From an uncultured Megasphaera sp. (GTDB lineage: Bacteria; Bacillota; Negativicutes; Veillonellales; Megasphaeraceae), in contig CAKPVJ010000007.1 of assembly GCA_934193515.1 (NCBI GenBank), forward strand, positions 11,802 to 75,801: a stretch of 64,000 nucleotides of DNA, given 5' to 3'. Numbering within the stretch: position 1 is the first letter of the stretch; every line of letters begins with the position of its first letter. Below are positions 1-8,037 of this stretch, one piece after another. The notes below the pieces were generated by a model. The model had not been told where the DNA came from. It did no database searches and saw only the letters and a list, made by a program, of their open reading frames with translations. Made by a program: the position numbers and the translations under genes.

Positions 1-1
1 A

Positions 2-1333
2 ACAAATTCTTATCAAATTTCAACAAAAGAACTAGTAAAAGTTGCTGCTAGTGGCTGGCTAGGCACTGCTATGGAGTTTATGGATTTTCAGTTATATTCA
101 TTAGCTGCAGCAATTGTTTTTAACGAAATCTTTTTCCCGAATACCGACCCTTCAATGGGTTTAATAATGGCTATGGGAACTTATGGTGCTGGATATGTAG
201 CGCGTTTGGTAGGTGCGTTTGTATTTGGTCATATTGGTGATAAGATGGGAAGACGAACGGTTTTATTTGTTACCATTACCTTGATGGGGTTAGCATCTAC
301 CTTGATTGGCTTTTTACCTACTTATCAAGAAGTGGGTGTATTAGCACCTATTGGGTTAGTTATTTTACGTATAATTCAAGGACTGGGAGCTGGTGCTGAA
401 ATTAGCGGTGCTGGTGTCATGGTAACAGAATTTTGTGAAAAGAAAAATCGTGGTCTTATTGCTAGTTTAGTTTGTTTAGGAACTTCATCAGGAACATTAT
501 TTGCCAACTTGATTTGGACAATTATTCTTATGTTGATGGATAAGCAAGAAGTATTGACTTGGGGTTGGAGAATTCCTTTTTATGCATCATTTATTGTTAT
601 GATTGGAGCTATTTTGATTCGGATGTTTGTTAAAGAAAGTCCTGTAATGGCAGCTAAGAAAAAATTATTAGCTGAAGAAAGACAGAAAAAATTATCTGGT
701 GATATTTCTGATACACAGCATTATAAAAAAGGTAAAAAGAGTTTTCTTGTTGCTTTGGCTATAAGATTTGGACAAGCTGGCAATTCAGGATTAATGCAAA
801 CATACTTAGCTGGTTTTATAGTTACTGTTTTGGCTATGCAAAAAACTGTTGCTACAGAAGCTAATATAATTTCTTCAATTGTTTCTTTTTTAACAATTCC
901 ATTTGTAGGTTGGCTAGGGGATAAAATTGGACGCCGTAAAATGTATATGATTTTATCGCTTGCAACCGCTATTTATGCGATTCCAATGATGTTATTATTT
1001 GAAACTAAAGATCCTGTTATTTTAACGATTGCAATGGTAATTGGATTAAACATAGGTGTGCAAGGATTATTTGCTCTCGAAAATGTTACGATGGCCGAAT
1101 TATTTGGCGCAAGACGTCGGGTTACAATGGTATCTTTAGCGAAAGAAATAGCTGGATTAATTGCTACAGGATTTGGACCGATTATTGCGGCGGCAGCTGT
1201 TACGGCTATGGTTGGCAGCTGGATTCCATTGGCAATTATGATTATTGTCTTTTCTCTTTCAAGTTTCTTAGGAGCATATATTTCTGAAGATACAACGGGC
1301 AGAGATCTTAATGAACTTGATGATGCAATGTAA
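2..1333 (+). CDS. MFS transporter, metabolite:H+ symporter (MHS) type, 5' truncated
   Basis: Inner-membrane carrier of the major facilitator superfamily. The frame is open to the window edge with no stop upstream of the first ATG at 71, and the residues before that ATG (ending ASGWLGTAMEFMDF) look like the usual MHS/ShiA-ProP first helix, so the true start lies outside the window. The loop motif GHIGDKMGRRT after helix 2 and GDKIGRRKMYM in the second half are the paired MFS signatures. About twelve hydrophobic segments are present. A hairpin terminator follows at 1344, and KDG kinase begins 78 bases downstream, so a sugar acid or keto-deoxy sugar acid is a reasonable substrate, but this is inferred from context only. 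The gene is visibly richer in A+T than the kdgK-kdgA genes after it. Confidence 0.8.
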   Translation, partial: TNSYQISTKELVKVAASGWLGTAMEFMDFQLYSLAAAIVFNEIFFPNTDPSMGLIMAMGTYGAGYVARLVGAFVFGHIGDKMGRRTVLFVTITLMGLASTLIGFLPTYQEVGVLAPIGLVILRIIQGLGAGAEISGAGVMVTEFCEKKNRGLIASLVCLGTSSGTLFANLIWTIILMLMDKQEVLTWGWRIPFYASFIVMIGAILIRMFVKESPVMAAKKKLLAEERQKKLSGDISDTQHYKKGKKSFLVALAIRFGQAGNSGLMQTYLAGFIVTVLAMQKTVATEANIISSIVSFLTIPFVGWLGDKIGRRKMYMILSLATAIYAIPMMLLFETKDPVILTIAMVIGLNIGVQGLFALENVTMAELFGARRRVTMVSLAKEIAGLIATGFGPIIAAAAVTAMVGSWIPLAIMIIVFSLSSFLGAYISEDTTGRDLNELDDAM

Positions 1334-1343
1334 TTTTTAAGAT

Positions 1344-1380
1344 AAATGAGTATAATACACTTGTGTTGTACTCATTTTGT
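1344..1380 (+). terminator. Hairpin with T-rich tail after the MHS transporter
   Basis: The arms AATGAGTA and TACTCATT enclose an imperfect ACAC/GTGT stem, followed by TTTGTTTT. It lies only about 30 bases before kdgK and no clear promoter fits in the gap, so kdgK may depend on read-through. Confidence 0.5.
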
Positions 1381-1398
1381 TTTACTTGGATGAAATAA

Positions 1399-3011
1399 AA
1401 GGAGCGACACAATGAGCAAGGTATTAACGATTGGCGAAGCCATGGGGCTATTGATTGCCACAGAAACGGGTTCGCTGGAGCAGGTTACGCAGTTTTCCCG
1501 TCATGTCTGTGGCGCAGAGTTAAACTATGCTGTTGGCATGGCGCGGCTGGGCAATGATGTATCCTATATTTCCAAAGTAGGCTGCGACCCTTTTGGCAAA
1601 TGCATTTGCAATTTCTTGAAGGAAAACGGCATCCATGATACGTATGTCTGGACCGATGTAGATCATATGACAGGGTTTCAGATGAAAGAAAAGGTGTTGG
1701 AAGGGGACCCGACGGTCGCTAATATCCGCAAACATACAGCCTTTTCCCATTTTCAGCCCAATGATTTAGAAGGCATAGACTGGACTGGCGTAGACCATCT
1801 GCATGTGACAGGGATTCCGCTGGCTCTTTCTGAATCATGCAGGGAAACGATTTATACATTGATGAAAAAAGCGCACAGCGAAGGCGTGCGGATTTCGTTT
1901 GACACGAATCTGCGCCCCATGTTGTGGCCCAATCAGGATACGATGGCCCGTGTTATCAATGATGCTGCGCAGTATGCAGACATCGTCATGCCAGGTCTTG
2001 GCGAAGGAAAAATCCTGACAGGCCGGGATAATGAAAAAGATATTGCGGCATATTATTTGCAGCGCGGCATTGGCACGGTAGTCATCAAAATGGGCGGCAG
2101 CAACGGGACGTACATCCGGACAGCAGATACAGAATTGTATGTGCCGAGCTATCATATCGACCATATCGTAGACACTGTTGGCGCCGGAGATGGCTTTGCT
2201 GTCGGCTTTACGAGCGGCTTGCTGGATGGCTTGGCGCTGGAAGATGCAGCCCGCCGCGGAGCAGCTATAGGAGCCATGGCGATTCAGGTTGCCGGCGATA
2301 ATGAAGGACTGCCGACTCGGGAAGAGTTGGAAGCATTTCAAAATACACATCACTAAGAAATAACAGGAGGAATGAGTCATGGATAAAATAGATGTAGTAA
2401 AGAAAATAGAAGAAATCGGCGTCGTAGCGGTTATTCGCGGTAAGAATCCGGAAGAAGCTGTAGCTATGTCGGATGCCTGCATTGCAGGCGGCGTAACGGC
2501 TATTGAATTGGCATTCACGACACCGCAGGCCCATGAAGCGATAGAAACGCTGAGCAAAAAATATGCAGATAACCCGGACGTCATCATTGGTGCAGGCACC
2601 GTATTGGATGCTGTAACAGCACGCATTGCGATTTTGAGCGGCGCTCAGTTTGTCGTATCGCCGGCCTTTGATTTGGAAACGGTAAAACTCTGCAATCGGT
2701 ATCGCATTGCGGTCATGCCGGGCACAACGACACTCAACGGTGTATTACAAGCCTTGGAAGCTGGTGCTGACGTAATTAAAATTTTCCCGGGAGAAATCCT
2801 GGGCATGAAAGCCATCAAAGCGATTCACGGCCCGATTCCGCAGGCACCGCTTATGCCGACAGGCGGCGTCAATGCCGAAAATGCCGGTGACTGGATTAAA
2901 GCTGGCTGTGTAGCCGTAGGAGCTGGCGGCGCCTTGACAGGCGGCGGCAAGACGGCGGCAGAAATTACAGAAGCAGCTAAGAAGTTTATTGCTTCTGTCA
3001 AAGCAGCTAGA
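1399..3011 (+). repeat. kdgK-kdgA duplication, copy A
   Basis: This segment matches 17101-18713 at a constant offset of 15702 bases, including the shared ribosome site and the 22-base intergenic gap. Bases 1664-2830 are identical to 17366-18532. The flanks on both sides have drifted, almost only at silent positions. Confidence 0.95.
1412..2356 (+). CDS. kdgK: 2-keto-3-deoxygluconate kinase (PfkB family), copy 1
   Basis: PfkB-family sugar kinase of 314 residues that phosphorylates 2-keto-3-deoxygluconate to KDPG. It has the N-terminal glycine motif near residues 31-40 (CGAELNYAVG) and the C-terminal ATP/anion-hole signature DTVGAGDGFAVG near residues 250-261, whose Asp is the catalytic base. 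The start is fixed by an AAGGAG sequence 8 bases upstream. kdgA follows after 22 bases with its own ribosome site, so the two enzymes convert KDG to pyruvate and glyceraldehyde-3-phosphate. A second copy at 17114 differs by a single amino acid (Leu here, Phe there, in NFLKENG). Its DNA is identical from 1664 onward, while the first 250 bases carry about two dozen silent changes. Confidence 0.9.
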   Translation: MSKVLTIGEAMGLLIATETGSLEQVTQFSRHVCGAELNYAVGMARLGNDVSYISKVGCDPFGKCICNFLKENGIHDTYVWTDVDHMTGFQMKEKVLEGDPTVANIRKHTAFSHFQPNDLEGIDWTGVDHLHVTGIPLALSESCRETIYTLMKKAHSEGVRISFDTNLRPMLWPNQDTMARVINDAAQYADIVMPGLGEGKILTGRDNEKDIAAYYLQRGIGTVVIKMGGSNGTYIRTADTELYVPSYHIDHIVDTVGAGDGFAVGFTSGLLDGLALEDAARRGAAIGAMAIQVAGDNEGLPTREELEAFQNTHH

Positions 3012-3014
3012 TAA
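2379..3014 (+). CDS. kdgA: KDPG aldolase (bifunctional KHG/KDPG aldolase), copy 1
   Basis: Class I aldolase of 211 residues that cleaves 2-keto-3-deoxy-6-phosphogluconate. Visible family landmarks are VVAVIRGKNPEEA near the N terminus, the catalytic Glu in ITAIELAFTTP-like context (AIELAFTTPQA), GAGTVLD, the Schiff-base Lys region GADVIKIFPGE, and the phosphate-binding GGVNAEN and AVGAGGAL loops. It is translated from an AGGAGG site and forms a two-gene unit with kdgK. The second copy at 18081 is the same protein apart from one extra C-terminal alanine. Confidence 0.9.
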   Translation: MDKIDVVKKIEEIGVVAVIRGKNPEEAVAMSDACIAGGVTAIELAFTTPQAHEAIETLSKKYADNPDVIIGAGTVLDAVTARIAILSGAQFVVSPAFDLETVKLCNRYRIAVMPGTTTLNGVLQALEAGADVIKIFPGEILGMKAIKAIHGPIPQAPLMPTGGVNAENAGDWIKAGCVAVGAGGALTGGGKTAAEITEAAKKFIASVKAAR

Positions 3015-3040
3015 CAAGGTAACGTTCTAAGATAAATATA

Positions 3041-3095
3041 TAAAGTTCTCTCGTATAAATGAATGTATTCATATGGGAGAACTTTAATTTTAGTA
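3041..3095 (+). terminator. Rho-independent terminator after kdgA copy 1
   Basis: AAAGTTCTC pairs with GAGAACTTT over a long AT-rich inner stem, followed by AATTTTAG. Confidence 0.65.
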
Positions 3096-3133
3096 TCTTG
3101 ACGCCAAAACAGAATAATCCCTGCCACAAAAAT

Positions 3134-3166
3134 ACTGCCTGTCATATATTGCAGGTAGTGTTTTTT
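3134..3166 (+). terminator. Second hairpin terminator before the GntR gene
   Basis: ACTGCCTG pairs with CAGGTAGT (one G-U), followed by GTTTTTTG. It insulates the GntR promoter from kdgA transcription. Confidence 0.55.
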
Positions 3167-3258
3167 GTTTAGTGTTGAAATAGCAGATCTATTCAGTTAT
3201 TCATTTTGCATATATTGTATAAGAAAATAAATTTAAAATATAAGTATGGTATGGTAAA

Positions 3259-3274
3259 ATATGGTATACAATAT
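3259..3274 (+). promoter_or_regulatory. Candidate GntR operator upstream of the first GntR gene
   Basis: A dyad centred on GTATAC (ATATGGTATACAATAT) lies about 25 bases before the GntR start. A further TATGGTATGGT stretch is just upstream. The TGGTA/TACCA half-sites resemble those of GntR/FCD uronate regulators such as UxuR/ExuR. Autoregulation is inferred. Confidence 0.4.
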
Positions 3275-3299
3275 AAATTGATAAAATAGTGGAGAAATT

Positions 3300-3989
3300 A
3301 TGGAACAGATACAATTATTAGAAAAAGAGCCGCGGGAAACCGTTCGAGAGTATGCCTACAGGGTATTGTATCAAAATATTATGACAATGCACTTAATTCC
3401 AGGAACAGCTATGTCAGAACAAGAGCTTTCCAATGTATTAGGCGTAAGCCGTACTCCGGTGCGGGAAGCGTTTATTCGCTTATCCCAAAAAGGGCTGTTG
3501 GATATACTGCCGCAGCGAGGGACGTTTGTATCTAAAATTAATACAGATCAATTGTCAGAATTTCGCTTTCTGCGGGTAACATTGGAAAATGCGATTGTTA
3601 AATTAGCATGTAAAGAATTTCCAGAACCATGGCTGACACGGCTGCAGGCATGTCTTCATGAACAAACGTATTTGGTTGATACTAAAGATGCAGAAGCGTT
3701 TTTTAAGAGTGACAATATGATGCATGAAATACTATATGCTGGATGCAGTAAATCTCATATTTGGCATATTGTGCAGGATGCCAATGCAGATTATTTGCGC
3801 GCTAGAGTACTGAATATAACGGGAGCCAATGAACAAATTAAAATATTATACAGCCAGCATTGTGCGATTGTAGAAGCAGTCATACGGCATGATGAAGTCC
3901 GTGGCGTAGCAATTATGGCGGAACATATTAATAAGGTTGTAGGCGATGTAGAAGTACTAAAAAAACAATATCCGGATTATTTCAAATAG
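3300..3989 (+). CDS. GntR family transcriptional regulator (FCD subfamily)
   Basis: Regulator of 229 residues. The N-terminal winged helix (about residues 12-78) contains the GntR signature MSEQELSNVLGVSRTPVREA followed by the wing LLDILPQRGTFVSKI. The C-terminal all-helical FCD domain (about 90-220) would bind a carboxylated effector; it shows the expected metal-site pattern with Asp/His residues such as DNMMHEIL and a late His. It is the first of two tandem paralogues of nearly equal length, and lies between the kdg genes and a redox/transport cluster. The likely effector is a sugar acid or keto-deoxy acid, by analogy with UxuR, KdgR and LgoR-type regulators; not provable from sequence. Confidence 0.85.
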   Translation: MEQIQLLEKEPRETVREYAYRVLYQNIMTMHLIPGTAMSEQELSNVLGVSRTPVREAFIRLSQKGLLDILPQRGTFVSKINTDQLSEFRFLRVTLENAIVKLACKEFPEPWLTRLQACLHEQTYLVDTKDAEAFFKSDNMMHEILYAGCSKSHIWHIVQDANADYLRARVLNITGANEQIKILYSQHCAIVEAVIRHDEVRGVAIMAEHINKVVGDVEVLKKQYPDYFK

Positions 3990-4104
3990 AAGAAAAAAAT
4001 AGAATGATTGCAGAAGCGGTTGTATCATACAGCCGCTTTTCTTGTAGAAAAAAATGCTGTAATATATTAGAATAAAAATAAAAAACAAAGAGGTGATGTG
4101 TGAC

Positions 4105-4782
4105 ATGGAAATGCTGTGTAAGAAAAATGAAGAATCAGCAAAAGAATATGTACGGCGAGTATTGGTACATAACCTTGTTAATATGGGATTGAAGCCGGGA
4201 GAAAAAATTATAGAAAAAGAATTATGCGAGATATTCCAGATGAGCCGAACCCCGATTCGAGAAGCAATATTAGAGTTGAATAAAGACAGATTGATTGACA
4301 TTCGGCCTAAACAGGGAACGTATATTTCACTGATTCACGAAGATTTAGTAGAAGAGGTACGACAATTGCGAGAAGTATTGGAAGCTGAAATTGCACGAAT
4401 TGCCTGTATTTCTTGCACTCAGGATGATATAGATGCTTTGCGGGAAAACGTTATTATTTGGAAATATTATATAGGAAAAAAACAGGAACGAAAAATTTTT
4501 GAATTAGATAAAAAATTTCATGCTATGTTATATATGATATGCCATAAGAATTATTGGTACGATATTGTGCAATCTGTATCGCCGCATTTTGACCGGACAA
4601 CGGTACTTAGTTTTCAATGTCAACCGCAGGTTCATATTTTACAAGATCATGAACAGATAGTAGATGCCATTGAAAAGAAAGATGCTGAACAGGCATACTG
4701 TATTGCTCGCCAGCATTTGCAACGATATCACGAAAATATATCCGTTATGAAGCAAACGTTTCCAAATTATTTTGAAAAATAG
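4105..4782 (+). CDS. GntR family transcriptional regulator (FCD subfamily), tandem paralogue
   Basis: Second FCD-type GntR regulator, 225 residues. I chose the ATG at 4105 because the AGGTG ribosome site ends 9 bases before it; the in-frame GTG at 4093 overlaps that site. The winged-helix signature reads IIEKELCEIFQMSRTPIREA and the wing IDIRPKQGTYISLI. The FCD domain contains KKFHAMLY. Alignable throughout with the preceding regulator but clearly diverged, so it is an old duplication or a pair with two effectors. It directly precedes the GlpA-like redox trio and its carrier, which are its most likely targets. Confidence 0.85.
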   Translation: MEMLCKKNEESAKEYVRRVLVHNLVNMGLKPGEKIIEKELCEIFQMSRTPIREAILELNKDRLIDIRPKQGTYISLIHEDLVEEVRQLREVLEAEIARIACISCTQDDIDALRENVIIWKYYIGKKQERKIFELDKKFHAMLYMICHKNYWYDIVQSVSPHFDRTTVLSFQCQPQVHILQDHEQIVDAIEKKDAEQAYCIARQHLQRYHENISVMKQTFPNYFEK

Positions 4783-4980
4783 AAATAAAGCAAAAGTAGA
4801 AGTCGTCGTACTTCTACTTTTTTTATGCCTTGTATACCTATTATGATAAAAAATAATAGCAATGTTTTTTATCATATAAATTTAGCACGGCAAAGTGTAT
4901 TGTTCAGAAAAAGCAATAGTGATATAATTCAATCAATGAAATATATTACAAATAATGAAATACATAACAAGGAGGAAGCT

Positions 4981-6441
4981 ATGAGCAAACAATATGATGT
5001 ACTGATCATTGGTGCTGGTGTTATTGGCAGTGCTATAGCAAGAGAATTATCAAGGTATACATTACAAGTTGGTGTATTGGAAAAAAATCTGGATGTATGT
5101 AACGAAACGAGCGGTCGTAATTCTGCAGTAGTTCATGGAGGCTTTGCATATGATACGGGTTCATTAAAAGCGAAATTTTGTGTTAAAGCAAATCGGGAAA
5201 TGGGGGATTTAGCGGATGAACTCGACTTTGCATTTAAGCGTTGCGGTAAGGTGTTGGTTGGCAATACAGAAGAAGATATGCAGCAGCTTAAACGCACGAT
5301 GGTACAGGGAAACGCAAACGGAGCTACAGGGCTTGAACTGATTGGTGAAGAAAAATTGCATGAACTGGTTCCGGCTGTCGTGGGCAAGTTTGCTATGTGG
5401 TCCCATAACAGCGGCATTATGGATCCCTTTGAATTTACGGTTGCGTTGGCAGAAAATGCACATGCCAATGGTGCCAAATTCTTTTTTAATCAAAAGGTTA
5501 CAGCCATTCATCGAGAAGAAGATGGATTATATCATGTCCAAACGAATCATGGGATGTTTATGAGCCGCTGGATTGTTAATGCCGCAGGGCTGGGTTGTAA
5601 AGAAATATCAGATATGTTGGGAATTACAGGATATACGGTGATTGGTTCTAAAGGCGACTATATCATTTTAGATAAAAAAATGGGAAAATTGCTGCCTATG
5701 CCAGTATATCCTGTCCCTAGCAATACCTATATGGGTGTACATGTTACGAATACGATTGATGGAAATGTTACAGTAGGCCCAAATGCGGAAAATGTTACTG
5801 ACTTTGCGTATTACGGCGTACCGCAGCGCAATATAGATTTTCTTGCGGAAAGCGCGTCTCGCCTTTGGCCGCATATCCATAAGCAAGATCAAATCCGCAA
5901 TTTTTCGGGTATTTTGCCAAAATGGGTAGATGATAATGGGAAAATTCAGGATTATAAAATTGAAATTCGCGATGATATTGCGCCGCAAGCTGTGAATTTA
6001 GTCGGTATTGAATCTCCGGGTCTTACTTCAGCCGTGCCCATTGCAGAATACGTTGTAGACATGATGAAGGAACGAGAAGACTTTAAGGAAAATACGGCAT
6101 TTAATCCGATTCGCAAAGGGATTCGACGGTTTGCTAAAGCAACGCCGGAAGAAAGAGCACAATTAATCGCAGAAAATCCAGATTATGGAGAAGTTGTCTG
6201 CCGTTGTGAAAAAGTAACAAAAGCAGAAATATTGCAGGCCATTCACAATCCCTTGGGTGTACAAACGATGACTGGCGTCAAGTATCGGACGCGTAGTATG
6301 ATGGGGCGCTGTCAGGGCGGTTACTGCCAAATGAAAATAGAACAAATGCTGGAAGAAGAATTGAACAAGAAACCGACAGAAATCAGATATTGCCGACCCG
6401 GTTCTTGGGTTCTTACAGGAAAGGTGCGTGAAGAAAAATGA
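4981..6441 (+). CDS. FAD-dependent oxidoreductase, GlpA/LhgO-like with C-terminal BFD [2Fe-2S] domain
   Basis: Flavoenzyme of 486 residues. The start at 4981 has an AAGGAGG site 6 bases upstream; an in-frame ATG at 4825 lies in untranslated-looking AT-rich sequence. Residues 6-35 form a DAO-type dinucleotide fold (DVLIIGAGVIGSAIARELS). The C terminus carries a BFD-like cysteine set, CRC then CQGGYC, typical of GlpA relatives in clostridia that bind a [2Fe-2S] cluster. It overlaps the next flavoprotein by 4 bases and is followed by DUF1667. In other anaerobes this trio acts on glycerol-3-phosphate or an L-2-hydroxyacid. Here no glycerol genes are adjacent and the next gene is a sugar-acid-type carrier, so an aldonate or other hydroxy acid is a live alternative. 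Confidence 0.8.
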   Translation: MSKQYDVLIIGAGVIGSAIARELSRYTLQVGVLEKNLDVCNETSGRNSAVVHGGFAYDTGSLKAKFCVKANREMGDLADELDFAFKRCGKVLVGNTEEDMQQLKRTMVQGNANGATGLELIGEEKLHELVPAVVGKFAMWSHNSGIMDPFEFTVALAENAHANGAKFFFNQKVTAIHREEDGLYHVQTNHGMFMSRWIVNAAGLGCKEISDMLGITGYTVIGSKGDYIILDKKMGKLLPMPVYPVPSNTYMGVHVTNTIDGNVTVGPNAENVTDFAYYGVPQRNIDFLAESASRLWPHIHKQDQIRNFSGILPKWVDDNGKIQDYKIEIRDDIAPQAVNLVGIESPGLTSAVPIAEYVVDMMKEREDFKENTAFNPIRKGIRRFAKATPEERAQLIAENPDYGEVVCRCEKVTKAEILQAIHNPLGVQTMTGVKYRTRSMMGRCQGGYCQMKIEQMLEEELNKKPTEIRYCRPGSWVLTGKVREEK

Positions 6442-7670
6442 TGGAAAAAGATGTTGTCATTATCGGCGGCGGCCCGGCAGGACTAGCCGCAGCGATTGAG
6501 CTTTGGAAAAAAGGTATTACGAATATTCTGATTTTAGAACGGGAAGCCTATCTTGGCGGGATTTTACGGCAGTGTATTCACGATGGGTTTGGCCTTACCC
6601 GATTTGGTGAAACGTTAAGCGGACCGGAATATGCGCAGCGGTTCATCGATGAAGTGGAAACGTTGAAGATTCCGTATATCACAGATGCGATGGTTCTAGA
6701 TATATCTAAAGACAAAGTAGTAACAGCTGCATGCCGTGACGGATTAAAAACATGGAAATCCAAGGCCGTTGTTTTAGCAATGGGCTGTCGGGAACGTTCC
6801 CGCGGTGCTTTGGGGATTCCCGGAGAACGGCCGGTTGGTGTTTTCACGGCAGGGACTGCACAGGCATATATGAACATTTACAATCGCATGCCCGGCAAAG
6901 AAGTGATTATTTTGGGTTCTGGAGATATTGGCATGATTATGGCCCGCCGTATGACGCTGGAAGGCGCGCATGTAAAAGGCGTATTTGAAATTATGCCGTA
7001 TGCAGCCGGACTGCCGCGCAATATTCAGCAATGTTTGAAGGATTACAATGTCCCCTTGTATTTAAGCCATACGGTCACAGAAATTAAAGGAAATTCTCGC
7101 CTGCAAAGCGTCATCGTATCTAAGGTGGATGAACACATGCAGCCTATTGCTGGGACAGAAAAAGAATATACATGCGATACGTTGATTTTGTCAGTAGGGC
7201 TTATTCCGGAAAATGAATTATCTTCTCGAGCTGGTGTTGCCTTGGATGGGCAGACAAAAGGCGCTGTTGTAGATGAACACTTCCAAACACAGATACCGGG
7301 TATATTTGCAGCCGGCAATGTGCTTCATGTTCATGACTTAGTCGATTTTGTATCTATGGAAGCAGAACAATTGGCAGATAGTGCGGCCTTATACGTACAG
7401 GGGCAAGCCTTGGATGCCTGCAACATTACGGTTCATTGCGGAGCCGGTGTAGGAAATTTGGTTCCTCAGCGGATTAGTGCTGATGAGGATGTGACATTGG
7501 CATTTCGGGTGCGGGCACCTAAACGCGATGGAAAAATAGTGATTACGCAAAACGGACATGTTGTTTTGACGAAACCGTTTAAACGAGCTGTCCCGGCAGA
7601 AATGATGCATATCAATGTACAAAAATCAAAATTACAACATACTGGTGATTTGGAGGTGGCTATGGCATGA
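6438..7670 (+). CDS. NAD(P)/FAD-dependent oxidoreductase, electron-transfer partner of the GlpA-like protein
   Basis: Pyridine-nucleotide-disulfide-type flavoprotein of 410 residues. FAD-binding motif VVIIGGGPAGLAAAIELW at residues 5-22, a second nucleotide-binding motif VIILGSGDIGMIMARRM in mid-protein, and the late FAD motif GIFAAGNVLHVHDLVD. The region LREREAYLGGILRQCIH-like (ILEREAYLGGILRQCIH) matches the family that sits between GlpA-like proteins and DUF1667. It starts inside the stop of the previous gene (ATGA) and its own stop overlaps the next start in the same way, so the three are translationally coupled and probably form one complex passing electrons to NAD or a membrane carrier. 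Confidence 0.8.
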   Translation: MMEKDVVIIGGGPAGLAAAIELWKKGITNILILEREAYLGGILRQCIHDGFGLTRFGETLSGPEYAQRFIDEVETLKIPYITDAMVLDISKDKVVTAACRDGLKTWKSKAVVLAMGCRERSRGALGIPGERPVGVFTAGTAQAYMNIYNRMPGKEVIILGSGDIGMIMARRMTLEGAHVKGVFEIMPYAAGLPRNIQQCLKDYNVPLYLSHTVTEIKGNSRLQSVIVSKVDEHMQPIAGTEKEYTCDTLILSVGLIPENELSSRAGVALDGQTKGAVVDEHFQTQIPGIFAAGNVLHVHDLVDFVSMEAEQLADSAALYVQGQALDACNITVHCGAGVGNLVPQRISADEDVTLAFRVRAPKRDGKIVITQNGHVVLTKPFKRAVPAEMMHINVQKSKLQHTGDLEVAMA

Positions 7671-8026
7671 TGCAGAAATATACATGTATTGTTTGCCCGA
7701 ATGGGTGTGACATAGAAGTAGAAATGAATGATGCAAAACAAATTATGAAGGTAAACGGTAATCTTTGTCCCAAAGGCGAGGAATATGTGCGACAAGAAGT
7801 GATTGACCCGCGCCGGACGATTGCTTCTTCCATTTTAGTCAAAGGCGGCAGTATGCCGTTAGCTAGCGTGCGGACGACAAAAGCGATACCTAAAGACAAA
7901 ATTTTTGAAGTCATGGAAGAAATAAAGAAAGTAACTGTTCAGGCTCCTGTACAAGCAGGAACAGTTGTTATAGCCAATGTATTGGGATTGGGCAGTGATG
8001 TGATTGTAACGCGGACTGTAAAATAG
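7667..8026 (+). CDS. DUF1667 domain protein (small cysteine-rich partner of the redox trio)
   Basis: Protein of 119 residues with an N-terminal cysteine set CIVCPNGCDIEV and a later CPKGEEY, four cysteines that could bind an Fe-S cluster or zinc, then a basic strand-rich C terminus. DUF1667 proteins almost always accompany the GlpA-like and flavoprotein pair, which is seen here with 4-base overlaps. Its job is unknown; electron transfer or complex assembly is the usual guess. The MFS carrier begins 11 bases downstream in the same operon. Confidence 0.8.
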   Translation: MMQKYTCIVCPNGCDIEVEMNDAKQIMKVNGNLCPKGEEYVRQEVIDPRRTIASSILVKGGSMPLASVRTTKAIPKDKIFEVMEEIKKVTVQAPVQAGTVVIANVLGLGSDVIVTRTVK

Positions 8027-8037
8027 GAGGTGTTCAT

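Noticed and set aside
1835..2626. Long antisense open frame over kdgK-kdgA, repeated over the second copy
   Set aside because: A shadow of a well-supported gene; it repeats only because the sense DNA is duplicated.
4825..4980. Longer start for the GlpA-like flavoprotein
   Set aside because: The extra residues are encoded by AT-rich leader, family proteins begin at MSKQYDVLIIGAG, and a strong ribosome site precedes 4981.
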